From contig NZ_QOKZ01000006.1 in NCBI RefSeq assembly GCF_003697785.1, positions 186,001-250,000 on the forward strand: a stretch of DNA of 64,000 nucleotides, read 5' to 3'. This document shows positions 1-8,222 of the stretch, piece by piece. Both the position numbers and the translations under genes were made by a program. How positions within the stretch are numbered: position 1 is the first letter of the stretch; each line of letters opens with the position of its first letter. The notes beneath the pieces are model-generated. The model made no database searches, was not told where the DNA came from, and worked only from the letters and a program-made list of their open reading frames with translations. The DNA comes from Paracoccus alkanivorans (GTDB taxonomy: Bacteria > Pseudomonadota > Alphaproteobacteria > Rhodobacterales > Rhodobacteraceae).

Positions 1-2
1 CG

Positions 3-419
3 ACCTCGACGGCGGGCGGCGTCAAGGTAACGACGGTGGTTGTCATGCTGCTGGCCACGCTGGCCTTCTTTCGCCGCCGCACCGAGATATGGGCCTTCGG
101 GCGTTCGGTCGGACTGGACGAGGTGCTCAAGGTCATGGCCCTGATCGCCATCGCCGCGATGCTGCTATTCACGGCAATGTTCCTGATGACGGCCACCCAT
201 GACGGCCATTTTCTCGATATCAGCTTCGAGGTCGCCTCGGCCTTCAGCAATACCGGCCTGACGCGCAGTTACACCACCGAACTGAACGAGCTTGGTCGTG
301 GCGTCATCATGCTGGTGATGTTCCTGGGCCGGGTCGGGCCGCTGACGCTCGGCTTTTTCCTTGCCACACGCATCCCCCCCCGCGTCCGCTATCCCGAGGG
401 TCAGGTCCATCTTGGCTGA
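3..419 (+). CDS. TrkH/KtrB-type potassium uptake protein, C-terminal part (5' truncated by window edge)
   Basis: This is the last 138 residues of a potassium channel-like transporter; the gene begins before the window. The first visible residues read TSTAGGVK, the signature that follows a selectivity-filter loop in TrkH/KtrB proteins. Hydrophobic helices follow (about residues 11-22 and 45-65), then a last pore repeat (about residues 80-90, SAFSNTGL) and a final helix. TrkH/KtrB works in the inner membrane with a cytoplasmic NAD(H)/nucleotide-gating partner (TrkA/KtrA), which is not in view. The protein ends 46 bases before hisB, so it may be a separate transcription unit. TrkH and KtrB cannot be told apart from this fragment. 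Confidence 0.85.
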   Translation, partial: TSTAGGVKVTTVVVMLLATLAFFRRRTEIWAFGRSVGLDEVLKVMALIAIAAMLLFTAMFLMTATHDGHFLDISFEVASAFSNTGLTRSYTTELNELGRGVIMLVMFLGRVGPLTLGFFLATRIPPRVRYPEGQVHLG

Positions 420-465
420 TCGCGCCGCCCGTCCTATAAGCGCCATGCAATGAGAAGGATATCCC

Positions 466-1053
466 ATGCGCAAGGCCAAGATCACCCGCAAGACCGCCGA
501 GACGCAGATCGAGGTGGAGCTAAATCTCGATGGAACCGGGCAGTATGAAAATCATACCGGCGTGGGGTTCTTCGATCACATGCTGGACCAGCTCTCGCGG
601 CATTCGCTGATCGACCTGAGCGTGACCGCCAGGGGAGACCTGCATATCGACGATCACCACACGGTCGAGGATACCGGCATCGCCATCGGGCAGGCGCTGG
701 TCAAGGCGCTTGGCGACAAGAAGGGCATCCGCCGCTATGGCAGCTTTCACCTGGCGATGGATGATGCGCTGGTCCGCGCGGCGCTGGATTTGTCGGGGCG
801 GTCCTATCTGGTCTGGAATGTCGATTTCCCCAGTCAGAAGATCGGCACATTCGACTGTGAGCTGATACGCGAGTTCTTCCAGGCGCTGTCCACGCATGGC
901 GGCATCACCTTGCATATCGACCGGTTGCACGGGCTGAACAGCCACCATATCGCCGAGGCCGCCTTCAAGGCCGCCGCCCGTGCCCTGCGCGAAGCGGTCG
1001 AGCCCGATCCGCGCATGCCCGGCGTGCTGCCCTCGACCAAGGGCGCGTTGTGA
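466..1053 (+). CDS. hisB: Imidazoleglycerol-phosphate dehydratase HisB
   Basis: HisB (195 aa) dehydrates imidazole glycerol phosphate to imidazole acetol phosphate in histidine biosynthesis. The two diagnostic metal-binding motifs are present: [11 protein letters not shown] at about residues 63-73 and [11 protein letters not shown] near residue 160. The length matches the monofunctional form, without the phosphatase domain of enterobacterial HisB. The ATG follows a good ribosome site (GAAGGAT, 5-6 bases upstream). The stop codon TGA shares its last base with the hisH ATG, so the two are translationally coupled. Confidence 0.97.
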   Translation: MRKAKITRKTAETQIEVELNLDGTGQYENHTGVGFFDHMLDQLSRHSLIDLSVTARGDLHIDDHHTVEDTGIAIGQALVKALGDKKGIRRYGSFHLAMDDALVRAALDLSGRSYLVWNVDFPSQKIGTFDCELIREFFQALSTHGGITLHIDRLHGLNSHHIAEAAFKAAARALREAVEPDPRMPGVLPSTKGAL

Positions 1054-1682
1054 TGCGCGTCGCGCTGATCGATTACGACAGCGGTAACCTCCATTCGGCG
1101 GCCAAGGCGTTCCAGTTGATGGGGCGCGAGGCCGGGGCCGAGGTGGTCGTGACCTCGGACCCCGAAACCGCCCTCGCCGCCGACCGTATCGTGCTGCCCG
1201 GCGACGGCGCCTTCCCCGCCTGCCGCGAGGCCCTGGGCGAGGTGGACGGCATGGCCGAGGCGATCCGCGAGGCGGTGCTGGTGCGTGGCCTGCCCTTCAT
1301 GGGGATCTGTGTCGGCATGCAGATGCTGGCCACCAAGGGATACGAATATCGCGAAACCGCCGGGCTGGACTGGATCGGCGGCAAGATCGAGGCCATCGGC
1401 GCGCCGGGCCTGAAAGTGCCGCATATGGGCTGGAACGACCTGGTGATCGACCGCCCGCACCCGGTGCTGGAGGGCATCGGGACAGGCGATCACGCCTATT
1501 TCGTCCATGGCTGGCAATTCCAGGTCGCCGATCCGGCGCATCTGCTGGCGCATGTCGATTACGGCGGGCCGGTAACGGCGGTGGTCGGGCGCGACAATAT
1601 CGTCGGTACCCAGTTCCACCCGGAAAAATCCCAGCAGATCGGGCTGCGCCTGATCGCCAATTTCCTGCGCTGGACGCCCTGA
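1053..1682 (+). CDS. hisH: Imidazole glycerol phosphate synthase, glutamine amidotransferase subunit HisH
   Basis: HisH (209 aa) releases ammonia from glutamine and passes it to HisF in the fifth step of histidine synthesis. It is a class I glutaminase: the nucleophile is Cys86 in GICVGMQML, and His189 and Glu191 in QFHPEKS complete the triad. The ATG at 1053 overlaps the hisB stop by one base; a GTG three bases earlier is possible but less likely. In related genomes hisA and hisF usually follow. Here the next genes are on the opposite strand and belong to an unrelated transport operon, so the his cluster looks interrupted (inference). Confidence 0.97.
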   Translation: MRVALIDYDSGNLHSAAKAFQLMGREAGAEVVVTSDPETALAADRIVLPGDGAFPACREALGEVDGMAEAIREAVLVRGLPFMGICVGMQMLATKGYEYRETAGLDWIGGKIEAIGAPGLKVPHMGWNDLVIDRPHPVLEGIGTGDHAYFVHGWQFQVADPAHLLAHVDYGGPVTAVVGRDNIVGTQFHPEKSQQIGLRLIANFLRWTP

Positions 1683-1691
1683 AGGCATCGA

Positions 1692-1708
1692 GGCCGCGCG
1701 TGGCGGCC
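1692..1708. terminator. GC hairpin between convergent hisH and sugar-binding-protein genes
   Basis: GGCCGC at 1692-1697 and GCGGCC at 1703-1708 form a perfect 6-bp stem with a 5-base loop in the 35-base gap between two convergent genes. No T tract follows on either strand, so this is at best a weak or factor-assisted bidirectional terminator. Confidence 0.35.
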
Positions 1709-1717
1709 CCGACCTTG

Positions 1718-2821
1718 TCAGTCCTTGCTCCAGATGGCCCTGTAAGCCTCGCGGTAGCCGTTATCGGGATCGAACCGGTTCTCTGCTCCGCCGTCGCGCT
1801 CGACATTTTCATGGGTGACGACATGCAAAGGCGACTGATAGCCAGACCATTCCTCTTTGGCGAATGCGCGGTTCATCTCGTCGATCATCTGCCAGCCCTG
1901 CAGGTTCAGCGGCTCGGCAACGGTGACCGCCTGGTATTCCCGGCTCCGGATCCGCTGGTAGGCCGCCTCGGAGCCGTCGCCGGCCGCCACGGCCCTGGGC
2001 ATGCCATCCCCGGGAATACCGGCGGCAGCAAGCGAGGGCCGCATGAAATCGAAATAAAGATCGTTGATCGCTAGCGAATGCGTCCATTTCGCGCCATGCC
2101 GTTGCAGCAGCGTCGTCGTAAGCTGCGGCATCCGGGTCGAGGTTTCGGCTATTGGCGTATCCACATATTCGAGCACCTCGCCCCCCAGGGACTCGATCGT
2201 CTCCTTCATCCAGTCCGCCTTGTTCACGGCAATTTCGAAGGTCGAGTCGGTAAAGATGATCACTCCCGGCTTTTCCTGCGCATCGAGATAGGCCCAGTAG
2301 GCCGCCGCCTTCGCGACATCCCGTGCATCTGTCGTCACGTTCACGAAGAACCCGTCCTCTTCGCTCGGGCCGTTTTCGGACAGCGAGTGCCATGCGATCA
2401 TCGGCAGCCCGGCCCTTTCGACCTGCTCCAGCTGGGCCTTCTGTTCGGTCGGGTTATAGCCCAGGATGAAAATCCCGTCGGGCCGCAGCGCCAGCGCCTG
2501 ACCGAAGGAAGAGCTGCGCCCCGATACGGTGCCCCCGGCCTCGATGATCTTGATTTGCCAGCCGATCGCCTCGGCCGCTTCCTCAAGCCCGCGCGCCACG
2601 CCAAGAACGCCGCCATTGGTCAGGTCGTCCGCCAGCGCGACGACAAGCTTGTCCGGCACAGAGGCAGGGCCAGTGGTCGGGCCGTCCCATTCGGCGGCAG
2701 AGGCAGCCAATCCCTCGATGAAGGCGCGCGCCTCCGCGGCGCTGTTTTCCGCCCGGGCCATGGACATCGTGCCGGCGGCAAGCACGGCGGCAAGAACAAA
2801 CCCGATTGCGTTTTTTCTCAT
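1718..2821 (-). CDS. Sugar ABC transporter, periplasmic substrate-binding protein (ribose/LacI fold)
   Basis: This 367-residue protein has a clear signal peptide (MRKNAIGF start, hydrophobic core, probable cut after AMSMARA-like residues near 24). The mature part resembles Peripla_BP_4-type sugar binders, with segments such as DKLVVALADDLTNGG and GIFILGYNPTEQKAQLEQ typical of the two-lobed fold. It should deliver a sugar or sugar-like ligand to the permease encoded just upstream. The chosen ATG at 2821 has an AGGAGG ribosome site nine bases away; the open frame continues to 3160 but that part is not signal-peptide-like. It is the last gene of the minus-strand operon that starts at 7444. The ligand is unknown. 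Confidence 0.88.
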   Translation of the reverse strand: MRKNAIGFVLAAVLAAGTMSMARAENSAAEARAFIEGLAASAAEWDGPTTGPASVPDKLVVALADDLTNGGVLGVARGLEEAAEAIGWQIKIIEAGGTVSGRSSSFGQALALRPDGIFILGYNPTEQKAQLEQVERAGLPMIAWHSLSENGPSEEDGFFVNVTTDARDVAKAAAYWAYLDAQEKPGVIIFTDSTFEIAVNKADWMKETIESLGGEVLEYVDTPIAETSTRMPQLTTTLLQRHGAKWTHSLAINDLYFDFMRPSLAAAGIPGDGMPRAVAAGDGSEAAYQRIRSREYQAVTVAEPLNLQGWQMIDEMNRAFAKEEWSGYQSPLHVVTHENVERDGGAENRFDPDNGYREAYRAIWSKD

Positions 2822-2855
2822 GCGGCCATTCCTCCTGAAAGCAAAGATGAATTCG

Positions 2856-3902
2856 TTAATGATTGGATGCGGGATGCTTCGGCACCTGCCTTTGCGCACT
2901 GCGCCTGCGCTGTGCATAACCGACGATGCCGATGGCTGCCAGCAGGGTAATGCCGTTGAACATCGGCTCGACCCAGAACGAGCCCCCGAACTGCTGGATG
3001 CCCGAGATTCCCACCGCCAGGATGGTGACACCGACGATCGTGCCCCAGACATTGACCCGTCCCGGCCTGATCGTGGTGGAGCCCAGGAATGCACCGACCA
3101 ATGCCGGCAACAGGAATTCCAGCCCGACGCTCGCCTGCCCGATCCGCAGCTTTGCCGCAAGCAGAATGCCCGCGAAAGCAGACAGGATGCCCGAGACGAA
3201 AAAGGCGCCTATCGCATAGCGCGTCACCGGAATCCCGTTCAGCGCCGCGGCGCGGGGATTCGCGCCGATGGCATAAAGGAACCGTCCTGCGGGCGTATAT
3301 TCCATCAGGACCCATAACCCGATGGCCAGAACGAACACATAATAAGCGGTGATCGGCAGGCCGAACAGAAAGGTCGTGCTCAGCGCGTAGAAGGCGGGAT
3401 CGAGCTGCGCCACCACCTGACGCCCGCCGGTATGCCACAGGGCAACCGCGTAGATCACCGTCCCAGTGCCGAGCGTCGCGATGAAACTGTCGATCCTCGC
3501 GATTTCGACAAGCAGGCCGTTCAGCAGCCCCAGCAGCCCGCCCAGTATCAGCACCAGCAGGCATGCAGCAGGCCATGGAAGACCGGCGACCTGCAGGCTG
3601 ATGGCCAGGATATGCCACAGCACGATACCGTAACCCACGGTCAGGTCCAGCTTGCCCGTCGCCATCGGCATCATTGCCGCCAGCGCCAGGATCGCGACGA
3701 TCGCCTCATCGGCAAGGATCGAGCGCAGGTTCAGCAGGGTCGGAAAGGTCTGCGGCAGCAATATGCTGAACAGCGCGATCAGCAGCAATGTCAGGATCGG
3801 CAACCCATAGGCCGGAAGCCGTCCGGTCAGCCGCGATATCCCCGATATTCCTGCAAGTTCGGATTCGGTGGGCTCAAGCGCATCGGACTTGATCGACGGC
3901 AT
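2856..3902 (-). CDS. Sugar ABC transporter permease (RbsC/BPD_transp_2 family)
   Basis: A polytopic inner-membrane protein of 348 residues with about ten hydrophobic segments. The family signature region is visible as GIPVTRYAIGAFFVSGILSAFAGILLAAK (quoted in parts: GIPVTRYAIG, then ILSAFAGI), which contacts the ATPase in ribose-type importers. Its ATG at 3902 shares one base with the stop of the ATPase gene, and an AAGGAG lies seven bases upstream. It forms the channel for the substrate captured by the binding protein encoded at 1718-2821. Confidence 0.9.
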   Translation of the reverse strand: MPSIKSDALEPTESELAGISGISRLTGRLPAYGLPILTLLLIALFSILLPQTFPTLLNLRSILADEAIVAILALAAMMPMATGKLDLTVGYGIVLWHILAISLQVAGLPWPAACLLVLILGGLLGLLNGLLVEIARIDSFIATLGTGTVIYAVALWHTGGRQVVAQLDPAFYALSTTFLFGLPITAYYVFVLAIGLWVLMEYTPAGRFLYAIGANPRAAALNGIPVTRYAIGAFFVSGILSAFAGILLAAKLRIGQASVGLEFLLPALVGAFLGSTTIRPGRVNVWGTIVGVTILAVGISGIQQFGGSFWVEPMFNGITLLAAIGIVGYAQRRRSAQRQVPKHPASNH

Positions 3903-5479
3903 CACGACACTCCTTGCGGGGCCGGTTTGCCGGCCAGAGCGGCATTCATCAACGCCTCGACCGTCAGATCGTTCCCGCCGATGCTTTCGACGATACGGCC
4001 GCCGGCAAAGACCAGCGCCCGGTGGCAGATATGCGCGACCTCCTCGAAATCGGTCGAGACGATAAGGATGCCGACGCCTCTGGCGGCGGTCTGGTTGAGC
4101 AGGGTGTAAACCTCGGTCCTCGCGCCGATATCCACCCCTGCGGTCGGATCCTCGCAGATCAACAGGCGCCTGCCGCTTTGCAGCCAGCGGCCGATAACCA
4201 GTTTCTGCTGGTTCCCGCCGGATAGCTGCTCTATCGGCAGATCGGGATCATTGGGAACAAGCCTGACCCGCCGCCCTATCTCGATGGCGCTCTCCGCTTC
4301 GGTGCGGCGCGATGCGATCTCCCACCGCCGGCGCCCGAAAGCACAGGGATTGAGAAAGAAATTCTCGCTGGTGCTCAGCCCCGGCGCGACCGATTCCTCC
4401 AGCCGGTCCCGCGCAACCAGCCCAATCCCCGCCGCCATGGCCCTTTGCGGCGAGGACAGGTCGAGCCGCCGCCCATCAAGCATGATATCGCCGTCATGAC
4501 GCTCGATCCCGAAAATCGCCCGGGAGATGCTTTCCTGCCCCGCGCCGCGGAGGCCGGCGAGGCCGAGAATCTCGCCGTCACCGATATCGAAGGATACCGG
4601 CCCCACGGCCCCGGTGCGCAGCCCCCGGATCTGTGCGAGGGGCCTGTCCGACCGCGCGCGCGTCCGAGGCACGCTCCCCATATCGTCGCCGACAATCTCG
4701 CGCACAAGCCTTTCCGGGCTGGTATCGGCAACCGCACGGTCAGAGATCACTGCCCCGTCGCGCAATACCACCACGCGGTCGGCTATCTCGAAGATTTCGG
4801 GCAGGCGATGCGAGACATAAATCATTCCGACCCCCTGCCCGCGCAGCCTGCGCAGCGCCTCCAGCAATTCGGCGACCTCCTCGGCGGGCAGCGATGCCGT
4901 CGGCTCATCCAGCACCAGAAAGCGGCAATCCACGGCCAGGGCACGGGCGATGGCGACAAGCGACTTCTCGGTTCGCGTCAGGCTGTGGACCCGCACCGCC
5001 GGGTCTATTTCGCAATGCACCCTTGCCAACGCCTCTGCCGCAAGCCTCTCGACCCGCCGCCACGAGATCAGCCCGCCCCTGCGCGCGAAACCAAGCGCCA
5101 GCGCCATGTTCTCGGCCACCGTCATCCACTCGACCAGCCCGAGGTCCTGATGGATGAACGCCACCGCCTGCTTTTCGCCGAAGCGTGACGGGTGGTGGCG
5201 ATACTCGGCCCCGTCGATCGTGACCGAACCGGAATCCGGGTGATGGATGCCCCCCAATATCTTGATCAGCGTCGATTTTCCCGCGCCGTTTTCGCCCAGA
5301 ACCGCCACCACCTCGCCCGTGCCGACCGACAGGGATACGTCTTCAAGCGCCCGCGTGCCGCCAAAACTCTTGGTAATGCGGGTGAATTTCAGCCCGAGGT
5401 CCGGCGCGCAATCATATGCGCCCTCCGGCGGTTCCCGCCGGGGGGACTCGCCCGCCGCTCTTCCCGCTTTGCCTGTCAT
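3902..5479 (-). CDS. Sugar ABC transporter ATP-binding protein (RbsA/MglA type, two ATPase domains)
   Basis: A 525-residue tandem ATPase energising the adjacent ribose-type permease. The N-terminal domain has Walker A GENGAGKST (residues 62-70), signature SLTRTEKS-like region and Walker B FLVLDEPTASL. The C-terminal domain has the usual degenerate first motif (GLRGAGQES), a full LSGGNQQKLVIGRWL signature and an altered Walker B (LLICEDPTAGVD, with Glu-Asp in place of Asp-Glu). The start at 5479 gives an ATGA overlap with the lactonase gene; the longer upstream frame just overlaps that gene. About 30 residues precede the first conserved strand, slightly longer than usual. Confidence 0.9.
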   Translation of the reverse strand: MTGKAGRAAGESPRREPPEGAYDCAPDLGLKFTRITKSFGGTRALEDVSLSVGTGEVVAVLGENGAGKSTLIKILGGIHHPDSGSVTIDGAEYRHHPSRFGEKQAVAFIHQDLGLVEWMTVAENMALALGFARRGGLISWRRVERLAAEALARVHCEIDPAVRVHSLTRTEKSLVAIARALAVDCRFLVLDEPTASLPAEEVAELLEALRRLRGQGVGMIYVSHRLPEIFEIADRVVVLRDGAVISDRAVADTSPERLVREIVGDDMGSVPRTRARSDRPLAQIRGLRTGAVGPVSFDIGDGEILGLAGLRGAGQESISRAIFGIERHDGDIMLDGRRLDLSSPQRAMAAGIGLVARDRLEESVAPGLSTSENFFLNPCAFGRRRWEIASRRTEAESAIEIGRRVRLVPNDPDLPIEQLSGGNQQKLVIGRWLQSGRRLLICEDPTAGVDIGARTEVYTLLNQTAARGVGILIVSTDFEEVAHICHRALVFAGGRIVESIGGNDLTVEALMNAALAGKPAPQGVS

Positions 5480-6399
5480 GGCCTCTGCACGCCCGAGCGG
5501 TTCAGCGTGATGGCGTAAAGCGAGGTCGTCGCGCAGATATACAGCCGGGATTTGCCGCGCCCGCCAAAGCAGATATTCGCGACGGTCTCGGGCACCAGGA
5601 TCCTGCCGAGCAGTTCCCCTTCGGAAGAGATGCAATGCACGCCATCCCGGGCAGAGGTCCATAGATTGCCGTCGCTGTCAAAGCGGAAGCCGTCGGCAGC
5701 TCCGGGGCTGACCCTGTGAAATACCGCCCCCCCGGTCAGGCTATACCCATCGGAGCCAATGTCGAAAACACGGATATGCCGTTCTGCATCCGGGTCGAAC
5801 ATCCTGCCGGTCTCGGCGATATAAAGGCGGCTCTCATCCGGCGAAAAGGCCAGCCCGTTGGGGCAGGCGAAATCGTCGCAAACCATCTGCAATCCGCCGC
5901 TGGCGGGATCGATGCGATAGACATTGCAGGGCAGTTCCTGCTCTGACCGATGGCCTTCGTAATCGGTCATGATCCCGTAATGCGGATCGGTGAACCAGAT
6001 CGAGCCGTCGGATTTCACCACCACGTCATTGGGAGAATTCAACCGCTTGCCCCGATAATGCGAGGCAAGTGTGGTGATCCTGCCGTCATGTTCGGTCCGG
6101 GTCACGCTGCGGCTTCCATGTTCGCAGCTGATCAGCCGCCCCTGAAGGTCGCGGCTATGCCCGTTGGCGAAGTTCGACGGGTTGCGATAGACCGACAGAT
6201 GCCCCTCGCCCGGCCCGTTGGCGGGGACATAACGCATGATCACGTTGTTCGGAATGTCCGAGAACAGCAGGCAACCGGCATCGCCGAACCAGACCGGCCC
6301 CTCCAGCCAGCGAAAACCGGTTGCCAGCCGTTCAAGCGGGGCATTGCGCATCACGAAACGGTCAAAGCGCGGATCGTGGGTCTGGAACCATTGCGTCAT
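5476..6399 (-). CDS. SMP-30/gluconolactonase family hydrolase
   Basis: A 307-residue six-bladed propeller of the SMP-30/gluconolactonase/LRE family, which hydrolyses sugar lactones using a bound divalent metal. The expected metal ligands are visible: Glu in RWLEGPVWF (about residue 33), Asn in LNSPNDVVV (about 123) and the Asp in ADGFRFDSDGN (about 228). Its coupling (ATGA) to a ribose-type ABC transporter suggests that the imported compound is oxidised to a lactone or is one. No sugar dehydrogenase lies in the same operon, although an SDR is encoded in the neighbouring one. No signal peptide is seen, so it should be cytoplasmic. Confidence 0.88.
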   Translation of the reverse strand: MTQWFQTHDPRFDRFVMRNAPLERLATGFRWLEGPVWFGDAGCLLFSDIPNNVIMRYVPANGPGEGHLSVYRNPSNFANGHSRDLQGRLISCEHGSRSVTRTEHDGRITTLASHYRGKRLNSPNDVVVKSDGSIWFTDPHYGIMTDYEGHRSEQELPCNVYRIDPASGGLQMVCDDFACPNGLAFSPDESRLYIAETGRMFDPDAERHIRVFDIGSDGYSLTGGAVFHRVSPGAADGFRFDSDGNLWTSARDGVHCISSEGELLGRILVPETVANICFGGRGKSRLYICATTSLYAITLNRSGVQRP

Positions 6400-6466
6400 C
6401 AGCGGGAACTCCCGGAATGTTGTGGGCGGTTCCGGCGAACGGCTCCGGTGCGGATATGCTTGATCG

Positions 6467-7444
6467 TCATGTCACGGCTGCTCCCCTGGTCAATATCGCG
6501 GCGTTATCGTCAAGCGACACAATGGCCGAAACATCGGGTTCTTTGCCAGTGGGGATCTTGCGGGTAACGGCAAGCCTGTCGAGATCGAGGCAATGCAGCT
6601 CATTCGCATCGGTGCTGATGAAAGCGCGCGTCATGCTTTTGTCGAAGCTGAGCGAGATGGGCGGAACCTCCAGTTCGACCCGGCCGATGGTTTTCAGGCT
6701 CCGGTCGTCCAGCAATGTCAGCGAACGTCCCCGGTAATCGACCGTCATCAGCCGGGACCGCCGCCTGTCGTGGAAAATCCGAACCGGATCGCCCGGCACG
6801 TTCTCGGATGCCGTGATTTCCAGCGTGACAGTATCGAGGGCGACCACGGTTTCGCTTTTCCGGTTGGTGACGAATAACAGCTTTTCGTCCTCGCGCAGCA
6901 GGCGCCCTTCCGGCATCTCACCGGTCGAGACAGGCACAGGCGTCACCGAAGGGTCCTGCGGGTCGAATACCGTGACATCGTTGCTGTCGAGATTCATCGA
7001 ATAGCAGCGCCGGCCATCGCGGGTCACGGCGAAAAGATGCGGCTTGCGCCCCCCGGTCGGGGCGGTTCGGTCAGGTGCGCCGCCCTTGCGCGGGTCGTCC
7101 CAGATGACAAGCCGCGCCGCCGTCTCGGACAGGGCATAAAGGCGGCCCATACCATCCATCCCGATGCCATGCGGGCGGTTCATTCCTTCGCCAAGGCTGA
7201 ACCTGTCCACGATCCTGCCTGCCGCCACATCCAGCGCCAGAACCTCGTGGCCGCCGGTATCTTCGCTGCCGGAATTCGCTACGCCGTAATGACCGATATA
7301 GGCGATCCCGCAATCCGCGTTCAGTGTGAACTCATGGGGAAATTCCGGCAAAGGCACAACATGTAGCAGCTCTCCGCCATCAATGTCGTAACAGGACAGT
7401 CGATGCGCGCTTTTCTCGATCAAGAGCAAGACGTCTTTTGGCAT
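6467..7444 (-). CDS. YncE-like beta-propeller protein
   Basis: A 325-residue protein made of repeated four-stranded blades of the YncE/40-residue YVTN type, for example VLALDVAAGRIVDRFSLGEG, VTVFDPQDPSVTPVPVSTGE and VVALDTVTLEITASENVPGD. There is no signal peptide, unlike many YncE proteins. No catalytic motif is evident, so it might bind a ligand or partner, or be a divergent lactonase of the 3-carboxymuconate cyclase (7-bladed) type. It is the first gene of the operon that continues with the SMP-30 lactonase and the sugar transporter (67-base gap). Its precise function is unknown. Confidence 0.7.
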   Translation of the reverse strand: MPKDVLLLIEKSAHRLSCYDIDGGELLHVVPLPEFPHEFTLNADCGIAYIGHYGVANSGSEDTGGHEVLALDVAAGRIVDRFSLGEGMNRPHGIGMDGMGRLYALSETAARLVIWDDPRKGGAPDRTAPTGGRKPHLFAVTRDGRRCYSMNLDSNDVTVFDPQDPSVTPVPVSTGEMPEGRLLREDEKLLFVTNRKSETVVALDTVTLEITASENVPGDPVRIFHDRRRSRLMTVDYRGRSLTLLDDRSLKTIGRVELEVPPISLSFDKSMTRAFISTDANELHCLDLDRLAVTRKIPTGKEPDVSAIVSLDDNAAILTRGAAVT

Positions 7445-7556
7445 TGGACCTACCGGATTCTCTACTGGCTACACAAAACACACTCTTCCCCCACATGGTT
7501 GCGCATTGCATAACCCGCGATGATCGGTATTGCCAATCCTCCTGCGGCGACGTCCT

Positions 7557-8222
7557 TTATCCGGATGCCCGCATCTCTTGACCGGTCAGCACCGCGCCAA
7601 GCGCCATGGCCACCGCGGCCTGTGTCGGATCGATGACCGGCCGGTTCAGCTTTGCCTCGAGCGCGGCGCGGTGCCGGGCCATGCCTGCGCAGCCGAGGAT
7701 CAGGACATCCGCGCCATCCGATATCAGGGCATGCCCAACCTCGACCAGCCGCTCGAACGTGCCCTCGCCCCGCGCGCTTTCGTCGACGCTCATGTTCAGC
7801 GCCCGCTCCCCCGCCAGCCGGTCGGTGACCCCCATCCGCCGCAGATAGCGCAGATGGCGCGGAATCGACGCGTCGGCGATGGCGACAACGCCGAAACGAT
7901 CGCCGCGCGCCAGCGCCGTCAGCACCCCGGATTCCTGGATGCCGAAGACCGGCACCCTCGCCGTGGCCCGGCACAGGTCAAGCCCCGGATCCGAATAACA
8001 TGCGATGACAAAAGCCGAGGCATCGGCCCGGCTTTTCACCAGCGAGGCCAGCGGCAGCGCGACCTGGTCGACGTGATGCTGGCTTTCGATTCCGAACGGA
8101 CCTTCGGCTAGGGTCACGCATTCGATCCCGACCCCGCAGCGGAATGCGGCCAGCGCCTGTTCCAGCCCATCCGTCACCGCCTGGTTGGAGTTCGGATTGA
8201 TGACGACGACAGGGCCGGTCAT
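7557..8222 (-). CDS. Hydantoin racemase (Asp/Glu racemase superfamily)
   Basis: A 221-residue cofactor-independent racemase. Two catalytic cysteines lie in family positions: Cys75 in FVIACYSDPG and Cys178 in ILGCAGM. The N-terminal VVVINPNSN matches hydantoin racemases and related aspartate/glutamate racemases. It should interconvert D- and L-5-substituted hydantoins, so that a D-specific hydantoinase can consume the racemate. The start overlaps the hydantoinase stop by four bases (ATGA). It is the final gene of the minus-strand operon beginning at 15913. An arylmalonate decarboxylase-like or maleate isomerase activity is a less likely alternative. Confidence 0.88.
   Translation of the reverse strand: MTGPVVVINPNSNQAVTDGLEQALAAFRCGVGIECVTLAEGPFGIESQHHVDQVALPLASLVKSRADASAFVIACYSDPGLDLCRATARVPVFGIQESGVLTALARGDRFGVVAIADASIPRHLRYLRRMGVTDRLAGERALNMSVDESARGEGTFERLVEVGHALISDGADVLILGCAGMARHRAALEAKLNRPVIDPTQAAVAMALGAVLTGQEMRASG

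Noticed and set aside
3902-5479. Inactivated second ATPase domain of the sugar transporter because of the Glu-Asp swap in Walker B
   Set aside because: The second domain of RbsA-type proteins often varies here, and the signature motif is complete, so inactivation of the transporter is not supported.
7462-7556. AGGAGG sequence followed by a short frame after the hydantoin racemase gene
   Set aside because: The only initiator (TTG) is one base from the AGGAGG, and the peptide of about 25 residues has no features.
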